Shown: positions 6,601 through 13,397 of the stretch, piece by piece
How the letters are laid out: every line of letters begins with the position of its first letter
Numbering within the stretch: position 1 is the stretch's first letter
NCBI GenBank assembly: GCA_028681035.1
Contig: JAQUJJ010000038.1
Location: 1-28,476, forward strand
DNA from: Candidatus Cloacimonadota bacterium
GTDB taxonomy: Bacteria; Cloacimonadota; Cloacimonadia; Cloacimonadales; Cloacimonadaceae
Length of the DNA: 28,476 nt
Reading direction: 5' to 3'
Program-made: the position numbers and the translations under genes
Notes under the pieces: model-generated
What the model was told of the DNA's origin: nothing
The model's input: only the letters and a program-made list of their open reading frames with translations
Database searches by the model: none

Positions 6601-8591
6601 TTTATGACTTTGAGAATAGAGAAGGCATTTTCCCAGGTGTTCATCGCAGCTATAAATTCTGCCTGCTGACTATGCGCTCCTCCACTCACCACTTGCCACT
6701 TACCGCTCACCAAGCAGCCGATTTCCTCTTCTTTGCCCATAATATAGCCGATTTGAACGACCAAGAGCGACATTTCCAGCTAAGCAGGGAAGATATCGCT
6801 CTCATCAACCCCAACACCCGTACCTGCCCTATCTTTCGCAGTAAGCAGGATGCGGAACTTACCAAATATATCTATCGCCGTGTCCCTGTCCTGATAAATG
6901 AAAATGATCCTGTAAATGGTAATCCTTGGGGGATATCGTTCATGCGCATGTTTGACATGTCCAATGACTCCCACCTCTTCAAAACCAAAGAGCAGATGGA
7001 AGATATGGGATTTGAGTTAGATGGTAATCATTTTGTGCATGTAGCGCAGCACGCCGTTGCTGCGGAAGAAACGGAACCGAAGAAACAGGTGTATCTACCG
7101 CTGTATGAGGCGAAGATGATGCATCATTACAATCACCGCTTTGGGGATTATGCAGACTTGCCCGAAGGCTCGGACTCTACTCAATTGCCAAATATCCCGA
7201 TCTCGAAGCTGCAAGACCCGCATTATGAACCCTTGCCAAGGTATTGGGTAGAGGATAGAAAAGTTGCAGAAAATATACAGGCCAAGTCTGCCTGCTTTGT
7301 CGGGTTTAGGCGGATTTCTAATACAACTAACGAAAGGACATTTATATCAACTATACTGCCAGTTATCGGGTATGGGGATAACGTATTTTTGATGATATCT
7401 AAGGTTGAGTCATTACTAAAGATGGCTCTAATAGGTAGCCTGACTTCTTGTATATTCGATTTTTCAGTTAGACAAAAAATGGGTGGAACTAATCTGAATT
7501 TCTTTATTGCTCAACAACTTGCAGTTTTACCCCCCGCAGCTTTCGAGAGACTGGATTCCCTAATCACTGCTCACCACTCTCCACTCACCTCCCTCCTGCT
7601 GGAACTAATCTACACTTCTTACAGTCTGCAAGCCTTTGCTAAAGACTGCGGCTATGACGGACCTCCCTTTATTTGGGATGAGGAACGCCGTTTCGAAATC
7701 CGCTGTGAACTGGATGCCTTCTATTTCCACCTCTACCTGGGCACACTGTCCGACTGGCAAGCCCAAGGCACTCCGGAACTTTTATCATATCTTCCCACAC
7801 CCCGCCATGCCGTAGAATACATCATGGAGACTTTCCCCATCGTAAAACGCAAAGACGAAAAGGAATATGGGCAGTACCGCACCAAGCTCCGCATCCTGGA
7901 AATCTACGACCAAATGACCCACTGCCTCGGGAATAGCACAGAGTATCGCTCCACACTCATTCCCCCTCCCGGCCCTCCCTACGATGCTGAAGGCAACTTC
8001 ATACCTGTTGAGAAATGGGACAAAAACCACTGGCCGAAACATTTGCATCCAATAGAGAGTACGCCATCAGTTCCAGACATTGCTAAAGAGGTTGTGTGGC
8101 CTCCTCTTTTCCCAGACTCTGGGGCAGAGAAAGCGGCATGTGCAGCCTTCCTATCCATAATGTCACAAAAGCAGGTTGCCAGCGATTCAGAGTTACTGGA
8201 AACTCTCATACTGGCAGTCAATCCAAACTTATGTAATGCACTTCTGGACGATGATGATGCTCTATCTTTGGAATCCGTCATAATGAAAGCTCCGCCAGAT
8301 TTATACAACTCTCCTAGCCACACAGTTTTCTGGAAACAAATACTGAAACTGTTTGAAGAACTAAAGGCTATAGAGATCGATAGAAACCAATCAAGCTATG
8401 TTATTAGGGTTGGAAATGCCTTCGACGAGATAAGATCACGATACTCTATAAATTCTGATGTAGCCAAGTATGCATTGAAGGCTCAACGTCGCTTTGAAGA
8501 GATTAAGAATGATACCCAAGCAAAACAACAAGAAGTCGATGCTGTTGATAAGGTTATTGCTTTTATGCAGAGAGAATCAACTGCCGCCTAA
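3651..8591 (+). CDS. Very large adenine-specific DNA methyltransferase (Eco57I/PglX/DrmMI-like)
   Basis: This 1646-aa protein is a class I SAM-dependent N6-adenine methyltransferase. Motif X region TGSYYTPSSLV is near residue 467, the SAM-binding motif I DPACGSG is at 555-561, an acidic YGVDINPMSVELCK follows at about 604, and the catalytic motif IV NPPW is at 858-861. The long N-terminus holds a conserved YPISH...VHLVSF segment and SPHSLTQEFLNRS...HLWGFLSNG. The region after NPPW, including a QKMGGTNLNFF segment near 1280, should hold target recognition. No PD-(D/E)XK nuclease motif is obvious, so host-DNA marking within a defence cassette is the likely role. The coding sequence contains five in-frame repeat islands (residues about 141-160, 491-539, 830-845, 1011-1021, 1305-1314). 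The last roughly 180 residues are more AT-rich, like the next gene. The start overlaps the preceding stop (ATGTCTAA). Confidence 0.9.
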   Translation: MSKRSSMFNNVRTEGAILPPELLQRLVSGDTTLEGLKPTDYHLSPGERLNEAATRAWNRMTGIWKTYKDIIDRLPEEAIGTTETRERWLLPLFQELGYGRLQTQRSIEIDSKLYPISHKAVEPIAVHLVSFKWDLDKRPNTHHSPLTSHHLPKSSPHSLTQEFLNRSKEHLWGFLSNGYKLRILRDNISLTRTAYVEFDLQAMMDNDAYSDFFLLYLLCHQSRVEVKTDETGRTLTPETCWLEKWYNTSITEGVRALDELRNNVQSAIESLGAGFISYPANAALRDKLRDGTLSLQSYYHQVLRQVYRLLFVFVAEDRDLLLPSDVPDATKQVYHKYYSTYRIRELARRKRGTQHSDLWQQLNLLFNSLYDGNVALGLPALGSFLFRAESTQDLADAALANSDLLSTIRFLCYTQKNNIFQPINYRNLGPEELGSVYESLLEMHPDINLEAGFFKLNIVSGSERKTTGSYYTPSSLVNCLLDSALEPVIENALTPSPSPKLGEGGMGLSSPSLEIVLPSPSLEIVLPSPVLGEGSGVRAYHSTKEERILALKICDPACGSGHFLIAAAHRIAKHLAAIRAGEDEPAPTIIQHALRDVIRHCIYGVDINPMSVELCKISLWMEALEPGKPLTFLDQHIQCGNSLLGCTPELLKKGIPDAAFTALTGDDKAYCSKYKKQNKEESKGDVIDIFSGDEKPWEHLGNHAPILINLNLMDDGNMANLAKKEETYAEIMRSSAYLNSKFIYDAWCAAFVWKKAPSDTLPYPITQRLLDNIESNPYSVSPSIRAEIIRLAAEYKFFHWHIAFPEVFASFPATATPDNQVNLSQFPGNDVGITWESPGNHVAFKEERAKGFDCVLGNPPWERVKMQEKEFFAARDAEIANALNASTRKKLIDALPLSNPMLYNDFLAEKRVAEGSSLLIREGGFYPLCGRGDVNTYTIFAELNRNLLSPQGHCGCIVPSGIATDDTTKFFFQDLVDNASLASLYDFENREGIFPGVHRSYKFCLLTMRSSTHHLPLTAHQAADFLFFAHNIADLNDQERHFQLSREDIALINPNTRTCPIFRSKQDAELTKYIYRRVPVLINENDPVNGNPWGISFMRMFDMSNDSHLFKTKEQMEDMGFELDGNHFVHVAQHAVAAEETEPKKQVYLPLYEAKMMHHYNHRFGDYADLPEGSDSTQLPNIPISKLQDPHYEPLPRYWVEDRKVAENIQAKSACFVGFRRISNTTNERTFISTILPVIGYGDNVFLMISKVESLLKMALIGSLTSCIFDFSVRQKMGGTNLNFFIAQQLAVLPPAAFERLDSLITAHHSPLTSLLLELIYTSYSLQAFAKDCGYDGPPFIWDEERRFEIRCELDAFYFHLYLGTLSDWQAQGTPELLSYLPTPRHAVEYIMETFPIVKRKDEKEYGQYRTKLRILEIYDQMTHCLGNSTEYRSTLIPPPGPPYDAEGNFIPVEKWDKNHWPKHLHPIESTPSVPDIAKEVVWPPLFPDSGAEKAACAAFLSIMSQKQVASDSELLETLILAVNPNLCNALLDDDDALSLESVIMKAPPDLYNSPSHTVFWKQILKLFEELKAIEIDRNQSSYVIRVGNAFDEIRSRYSINSDVAKYALKAQRRFEEIKNDTQAKQQEVDAVDKVIAFMQRESTAA
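4071..4112. repeat. In-frame CTCACCA-type simple repeat island 1
   Basis: Three tandem or near-tandem copies of ACTCACC are followed by CTTCTCACCACTTACCC. The translation is a low-complexity HHSPLTSHHLP stretch placed between the conserved FKWDLDKR and SPHSLTQEFLNRS segments of the methyltransferase. Related islands occur at 6682-6711 and 7565-7592. On the minus strand the motif reads GTGAGTGGTGAGTGGTGAG. Confidence 0.7.
5123..5267. repeat. 145-bp palindromic interspersed element inserted in frame in the methyltransferase
   Basis: The terminal inverted repeats are 25 bp (5123-5147 and 5243-5267) and match at 23 of 25 positions; they begin TGCCCTCACCCCC. Inside the left half is an 11-bp perfect stem with a 3-nt loop (5138-5148 / 5152-5162). 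Between the arms is a duplicated 27-bp unit. It translates as a proline-rich insert LTPSPSPKLGEG...SPSLEIVLP x2...GSGVRA at residues about 491-539, exactly between motif X and motif I. Peptides such as LTPSPSPKLGEG are typical of translated bacterial palindromic repeats (established pattern, from memory). There is no transposase, so it is a non-autonomous, MITE/REP-like element. Confidence 0.85.
5174..5227. repeat. 27-bp tandem duplication within the palindromic element
   Basis: Two 27-bp copies (5174-5200 and 5201-5227) differ at one base. Because 27 is a multiple of three, they encode two copies of the 9-residue unit SPSLEIVLP. The duplication lies between the two hairpin arms of the surrounding element and probably arose by slippage. 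Confidence 0.85.
6139..6182. repeat. 11-bp tandem repeat, four units, in frame in the methyltransferase
   Basis: The units are ACGTGGGAATC (6139), ACCTGGGAATC (6150), ACCTGGGAATC (6161) and a decayed ACGTGGCATTC (6172). Just upstream, ATTCCCAGGT is the reverse complement of the unit core ACCTGGGAAT, so the block can also fold as a hairpin. It encodes roughly residues 830-845, immediately before the GFDCVLGNPPW catalytic segment, in what appears to be a loop. Confidence 0.8.
6682..6711. repeat. In-frame CTCACC/CTTACC simple repeat island 2
   Basis: The sequence is CCACTCACCACTTGCCACT followed by TACCGCTCACC, with the same 7-nt rhythm as the island at 4071. It encodes low-complexity THHLPLTAH at about residues 1011-1021 of the methyltransferase, between two better-conserved segments. 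The minus strand reads GGTAAGTGGCAAGTGGTGAG. Confidence 0.65.
7565..7592. repeat. In-frame CTCACCACT simple repeat island 3
   Basis: The sequence CACTGCTCACCACTCTCCAC followed by TCACCTCC encodes TAHHSPLTS at about residues 1305-1314 of the methyltransferase. It is the third copy of the CTCACCACT-type island in this gene and lies just after the more AT-rich putative target-recognition stretch. Confidence 0.6.
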
Positions 8592-8600
8592 GGATATGTA

Positions 8601-10625
8601 ATGGAATCAATACTTAAGTCATTGGATAGAAATCCCCTCCGAAAAGAACCCCGTATTTGGGTTAGCAGGATTGTTATATATGAGCAACTTGAGCCAAAAC
8701 CTATAGTTATTCGGGATATTCCATTAACGCGGGGACTGAATATCGTTAGTGCAGAGGAAGCTAGTGAAACATCTCAAACTGGATTAATTCATGGGCATAG
8801 TGCGGGAAAAACGACTTTATGCCGTTTTATTAGGTATCTCCTAGGTGAGAGCACTTTTGCGCCTGACAAAACAACATCCATGATAAAATGTTCATTCCCC
8901 CAAGGCTGGATAGCGGGAGAGCTAAATGTACTTGGGAAGAAATGGACGGTGATGAGATCGATGGGTGGTAGGTATTCACATGCCGTGGAAAACATATCTT
9001 TGGATCAATTCATCAAGACGAAGGGTGCCAAGTTATCTCAAGCTAAGTATGTCGAAGTGATTGGATTTCCTAACTTGCTTGATGATCTGGCAGTTAAGTC
9101 GATAGTGCAAACTGATGAGAATATTACTTGGGGACATGTATTATCCTGGTGTAGTCGTGACCAGGAAGCTCGTCTCTCCAACCTACACGAATGGAGAGTG
9201 TCCTCTAGTAATTCTGGGGCACCCAAGTTTTTAAAACCTAAAGAAGGGCCTCTATATACAATGCGTGCGCTAATGAGTTTATTGCAGGATTCTGAGGTTA
9301 GACTGCAGCAAAAGATTGGTGCAATGGAAAAAGAGCTTAGTGATCTTTCCAAACATTTGGAGCTGAAAAAACAAGAGCCCATAATCGTTGCAGAAACGCA
9401 GAAAGCTGCCTTAAGGAGTTATCTCAAAGAAAAGGGGTTTAGTGTTGACGATCTTTCGTATTTTTCTGATGATCTGACTATGTCTACGCTAAGCTCAATT
9501 TCCCAAGACCGTTGCAAGCATCTTCAACAGAATTTATCGGAGCTAGAACATCAGAAAAATGCACTCCAGAAAGAGTTAGGACTTTTACAAGAGCAGAAAG
9601 GGAAAATTAATCAACAGATTGAACCACTAGACATCCAATTGGAGCTATATAAAGATCAATTACTTGAAATAGAAGGTAAAGAGCGTAAGTCAAAAGAAGA
9701 GTTAGAAGTATTTAGAGAAAAGCTAGATTCTCTGTGTGTTTGGGGAAATATAGCTGTTAAGAACTGTAGATATTTTAACAAAAAGAATATCTCTTTTAAT
9801 GATTTCAGAGACAGTGATAATGATGCAATGAATGCTGATCTACTCAGCAAGTTGTTAGAGGAGTTAGAAGAAAAGAAAATTTCGTTAATCGAGCAATTCA
9901 GTGATAATAACGCAGAAATCAAGCTCATACAAGATAGGATGATTAATTATCGCCAAAAATACGAGAAGCTACTTATTGAAAGAGACCAGCTACACCGCCT
10001 GATAGAAACCATTGATTCATGCCATGCAGAACTTAAACACCCCACCACAAATATGCAGTTAAAGTTAATCACAGACAAGCACAAGCAGTTAGACCGGCAA
10101 ATACTTGAAGATAAGTCAAAACTGAATGTTGTGCGCAGAGACTTTGAAAAGAACAGCGAATTGCTATCTCATATTTTCTCGTTACTTATAAGTATTTTAC
10201 TACCTTCTCAGAAGGCAACTGGTAGAGTGACCTTGGAGCAGGGAGATATCGCTTTCAATATCTATCAAGGACAGATTCTAGGGGGAGAAGCGATAAGTAC
10301 CCTATCAATTCTTTTAGCGGATTTATCATGCCTTATCTACAACACGTTACATGAAAAATCCTGCATGCCAGATTTTCTTCTCCACGATAGTCCTCGGGAA
10401 GCCGATATGGGTGGATATTTATATAGCAATTACTTACGTTTAGCTGCCAGCCTACAAAATGAGTTTGGTAGTAATTGCCCCTTCCAGTACATTATAACCA
10501 CTACGACACCTCCGCCTGTAGATTTAAAGAAACATGTCGTTCTGCAATTAGGGACTTATCCAGAAAGTGAACTGCTATTGAAGCGGCAACTTAAAGACAA
10601 TCAGCAACAGGCTAAGTTTATGTGA
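8601..10625 (+). CDS. SMC/Rad50-like coiled-coil ATPase of a methyltransferase-helicase cassette
   Basis: This 674-aa protein has an N-terminal half-ATPase with Walker A GHSAGKTT at residues 65-72. Long coiled coils follow at about 225-265, 305-375 and 415-475, rich in E, K, L and Q. The C-terminal half-ATPase has a signature-like GGEAISTLSILLADL and a Walker B-like FLLHDSPREAD. The layout matches SMC/Rad50-like or DUF2326-like ATPases. A segment ENITWGHVLSWCSRDQEAR recalls ATPases that neighbour helicase-methyltransferase pairs in other genomes (memory, not verified). It starts 9 nt after the methyltransferase stop with AAGGAT as ribosome-binding site, so it is co-transcribed. Its likely role is DNA-structure or phage sensing coupled to ATP hydrolysis. 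The distinctive hook CxxC of Rad50 is not seen. It is AT-rich relative to the upstream genes. Confidence 0.82.
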   Translation: MESILKSLDRNPLRKEPRIWVSRIVIYEQLEPKPIVIRDIPLTRGLNIVSAEEASETSQTGLIHGHSAGKTTLCRFIRYLLGESTFAPDKTTSMIKCSFPQGWIAGELNVLGKKWTVMRSMGGRYSHAVENISLDQFIKTKGAKLSQAKYVEVIGFPNLLDDLAVKSIVQTDENITWGHVLSWCSRDQEARLSNLHEWRVSSSNSGAPKFLKPKEGPLYTMRALMSLLQDSEVRLQQKIGAMEKELSDLSKHLELKKQEPIIVAETQKAALRSYLKEKGFSVDDLSYFSDDLTMSTLSSISQDRCKHLQQNLSELEHQKNALQKELGLLQEQKGKINQQIEPLDIQLELYKDQLLEIEGKERKSKEELEVFREKLDSLCVWGNIAVKNCRYFNKKNISFNDFRDSDNDAMNADLLSKLLEELEEKKISLIEQFSDNNAEIKLIQDRMINYRQKYEKLLIERDQLHRLIETIDSCHAELKHPTTNMQLKLITDKHKQLDRQILEDKSKLNVVRRDFEKNSELLSHIFSLLISILLPSQKATGRVTLEQGDIAFNIYQGQILGGEAISTLSILLADLSCLIYNTLHEKSCMPDFLLHDSPREADMGGYLYSNYLRLAASLQNEFGSNCPFQYIITTTTPPPVDLKKHVVLQLGTYPESELLLKRQLKDNQQQAKFM

Positions 10626-10667
10626 TGGCTATAATTACTAATAAACAGAGAAGATAAGGAGAATATA

Positions 10668-11339
10668 ATGCCTTCTAAAGCTTATACAACCTTCAGAAAT
10701 CAATTGATGAAAGATGTAGATGAGCTAATCGAAACTCACAAGCAAGTTAATCAAGTGAAAAGTAGTAAACAAAGTCTTGGTCATTTGACAAGAAGCGCTT
10801 TATTCATATTATGTGCAGGATGGGAGCATTATATTGAACTCGTATGCACAGAGTTGTTTGAACCTGTAGTACTGGATAATTCAATTGAATCCGCCCATAA
10901 GGCCGTAAGGAGAATACTCGCTAACCTTGTTAAAAGCCAGAAGGATGATACATATTGTCTTAAGCTGATTGGAGATGGCTGGGAAAAGTGTCTTAAAGAG
11001 TGCTTAGATACAGAGATAAAAGGATTCCACACACCAAAATCAACTCCAGTTAAGAATCTATTTCAAGAATATCTTGGTGTTGATCTCTCAGGTATATTAC
11101 ACAAAGACAATTGTAAATTCATTGATGACTTTGTTACGAAACGAGGTGAAATCGCCCACAAGGGAGCTAAAGCTGATAATCCAAAATTTAGTGAAATTGT
11201 GGATTATCGAAACAGAATATGCAATATTGTAATGGATATCGATGAATTTTTAGCAGAAGAGGGGAAAAAGGTTCTCTGGAAGAAAGCGTGGCAAAGGCTA
11301 ACAGAATCAGCAAAAATCATACCGTTATATGATAAGTAA
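10668..11339 (+). CDS. HEPN-domain protein, probable RNase (RiboL-PSP-HEPN/MAE_28990-like)
   Basis: This 223-aa all-helical protein contains a HEPN catalytic motif Rx4H in DFVTKRGEIAHKG: Arg159 and His164. The N-terminal part has ALFILCAGWEHYIELV, a pattern seen at the start of RiboL-PSP or MAE-type HEPN domains. HEPN proteins with this motif are metal-independent endoribonucleases used as toxins or abortive-infection effectors (established knowledge). A strong AAGGAG lies 6-7 nt before the ATG. It follows the SMC-like ATPase by 42 nt on the same strand. No paired MNT antitoxin is present, so the ATPase or another neighbour may control it (inference). Cleavage activity is not proven by the sequence. 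Confidence 0.8.
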   Translation: MPSKAYTTFRNQLMKDVDELIETHKQVNQVKSSKQSLGHLTRSALFILCAGWEHYIELVCTELFEPVVLDNSIESAHKAVRRILANLVKSQKDDTYCLKLIGDGWEKCLKECLDTEIKGFHTPKSTPVKNLFQEYLGVDLSGILHKDNCKFIDDFVTKRGEIAHKGAKADNPKFSEIVDYRNRICNIVMDIDEFLAEEGKKVLWKKAWQRLTESAKIIPLYDK

Positions 11340-11438
11340 AAAGTTCATTGGCTATCATTATTCTTGGTTAACCTCGCTTCAGATCAAGTGTTATCTAAGA
11401 GCTAGATATGAGCTTATTTACTTATTGAGGAGAATACT

Positions 11439-13397
11439 ATGTTTCTATCTGAACTCAAGCTATGGAATTTTAGAAAATACGGACAAGCTACCAATGAAAT
11501 TGACATTATAAATCCGAATTTATCTATAATTTTCAATGGTGGGTTGAATCTTCTTATAGGAGAGAACGAGTCTGGAAAATCGACGATTATCGACGCTATC
11601 AGACTGATCCTGCACACTCAAACATACGAGTACCCGAGAATCTATGAAGATGACTTTCACTATGATGGAAGTAGATATCGTAGCAAACTTAGAATAGAAT
11701 GCATTTTTAAAGGTTTCAGTGACTCTGAGGCTGGACAGTTTCTTGAATGGATCGGTTTTAACGGAGATAACGAATATGAGTTAAGAGTGTGGCTTGACTC
11801 TGAAATGAATGATGACAATAAAATTGTTACAGATATAAGGGCAGGTGCAGATGAAACAGGAACAAGGCTGGATAGTAACGCAGCTAATCGATTACGAATA
11901 ACATACCTAAAACCTTTAAGAGATGCTGAAACAGAAATGTCTTCTGGCAGAAGATCACGATTTGCACAGTTGTTAAAAAGCCATTCATTATTCAATATAG
12001 CAGAGGAACAAAAAGAGAACCATCCGTTAGTAGATGCATCAAAACAAGCCAAGAACGATATTGAGTCATACTTTAAACCATCCGATTCTCAGTCTGAAGA
12101 AATAGACTCTCCTCAATCTGGTGAGATAATCACTAATGCTATAAAACGGTTTCTTAATTCGTTCTCAGGTGAAAGCAAAGAGCCAAACGTAACCGCAATG
12201 GGGACAAAGCTATGGCAGATACTTCAGCAACTAAACCTGACTGTCGATCATGACCAAACTAGTCTAGGGGTTCAAAACCTGCTGTACATGGCTGCGGAAA
12301 TGATAATGATAGAAGATAACAAATCGCCATGTTTAAGGTTAGTTGCTGTTGAAGAGCTAGAGGCACATTTGCATCCAAATTATCAAATGAATGTTCTTAG
12401 AGCAATAGAGCAGCTCAAAGATATGCAGTTTATACTGACCACTCATAGTACGGTGGTCGGAACAACCACAAAACTAGATAACCTTATAATCTGTAAGGAC
12501 AAGGCAGTATATCCGATTAGGGATTATTCTAACCTTGGAAGTGATGACAAGCAGTTCCTGAGTAGGTTTCTTGAATATACAAAAGCCAATCTCTTCTTCT
12601 GCAAGGGGATTATTATTGTTGAGGGCGATTCCGAAAACCTTCTAGTTCCAGCTATTGCTGAGATTGTATTGGGAAGACCTTTACACTCCTTTGGGGTTTC
12701 GATCGTTAATGCTGGCAGTAAAGCACTTATGCGTTACGCTAAGATATTTGAGCCCAAAGAAGGGCAACAACCTATGAACGTGAAAGTGGCCTTGTTATAC
12801 GATGGTGATATTCCGACATTCGAGTTTTTGAACAATAGAGATAAGAAAAAGATGATTTATGCTCATCACTTGAAGGATAATGACTATATAATATCCACTA
12901 ACATAGAGGGATTCAAAAGAGCAGTCGCAGTGCGGGACACTGATTATGATGTAACTTCTATTACAACAGATTCTAAAGTCGTTTTACAGGAATGCCATTA
13001 TGCTAAATATAAGGAGTATATGTTATCTCGACGCGATGATCTCGCTGACATGACTCCACCGATTTTTTGTGCTAAAAAGAATGAATGGACTTTAGAATAC
13101 TCGTTAGCCAGAAGCTGTCTTAAAAAACGTTTTCTAAGAGCAATGCAAAATGCGAAAATCCAAAGCAATAACTCTCGTACAATTCCTCCAAACGAGCAAG
13201 ACGCAACAAAAATAACGCAAGTGTTCTATGGAGACAATGGTCTGTCAAAAGCACTCACTGCCCAGAATTTAGTCAAGATAGTACTTACCCCGTTTAATTC
13301 CCCCGAACTCAATGAAAGATTCCGCCAGATGATAATCAGTGATCCAGAATTATCATACATCATAGAAGCAATCAAGTTTGCATGCGGAGTTAATTGA
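11439..13397 (+). CDS. OLD-family ATPase/TOPRIM nuclease, Gabija GajA-like
   Basis: This 652-aa class 2 OLD protein has Walker A GENESGKS at residues 41-48, a Walker B/H-loop region VAVEELEAHLHP near 303 followed by FILTTHS, then a TOPRIM domain starting IIIVEGDSENLL with Glu395 and an acidic DGD at 455-457. ABC ATPase plus TOPRIM is the GajA architecture, in which a nucleotide-sensing ATPase controls a nicking nuclease (established for Gabija). The next gene, a UvrD-type helicase, starts on its stop codon, which matches the gajA-gajB layout. The protein is somewhat longer than the roughly 580 aa of the B. cereus GajA. A GAGGAG ribosome-binding site lies 6 nt before the ATG. The upstream 99-bp gap contains no clear promoter. 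Confidence 0.87.
   Translation: MFLSELKLWNFRKYGQATNEIDIINPNLSIIFNGGLNLLIGENESGKSTIIDAIRLILHTQTYEYPRIYEDDFHYDGSRYRSKLRIECIFKGFSDSEAGQFLEWIGFNGDNEYELRVWLDSEMNDDNKIVTDIRAGADETGTRLDSNAANRLRITYLKPLRDAETEMSSGRRSRFAQLLKSHSLFNIAEEQKENHPLVDASKQAKNDIESYFKPSDSQSEEIDSPQSGEIITNAIKRFLNSFSGESKEPNVTAMGTKLWQILQQLNLTVDHDQTSLGVQNLLYMAAEMIMIEDNKSPCLRLVAVEELEAHLHPNYQMNVLRAIEQLKDMQFILTTHSTVVGTTTKLDNLIICKDKAVYPIRDYSNLGSDDKQFLSRFLEYTKANLFFCKGIIIVEGDSENLLVPAIAEIVLGRPLHSFGVSIVNAGSKALMRYAKIFEPKEGQQPMNVKVALLYDGDIPTFEFLNNRDKKKMIYAHHLKDNDYIISTNIEGFKRAVAVRDTDYDVTSITTDSKVVLQECHYAKYKEYMLSRRDDLADMTPPIFCAKKNEWTLEYSLARSCLKKRFLRAMQNAKIQSNNSRTIPPNEQDATKITQVFYGDNGLSKALTAQNLVKIVLTPFNSPELNERFRQMIISDPELSYIIEAIKFACGVN

Noticed and set aside
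11329..11511. 60-codon frame between the HEPN gene and the GajA-like gene
   Set aside because: There is no ribosome-binding site, it overlaps both neighbours, and the GajA-like start with GAGGAG is clear.
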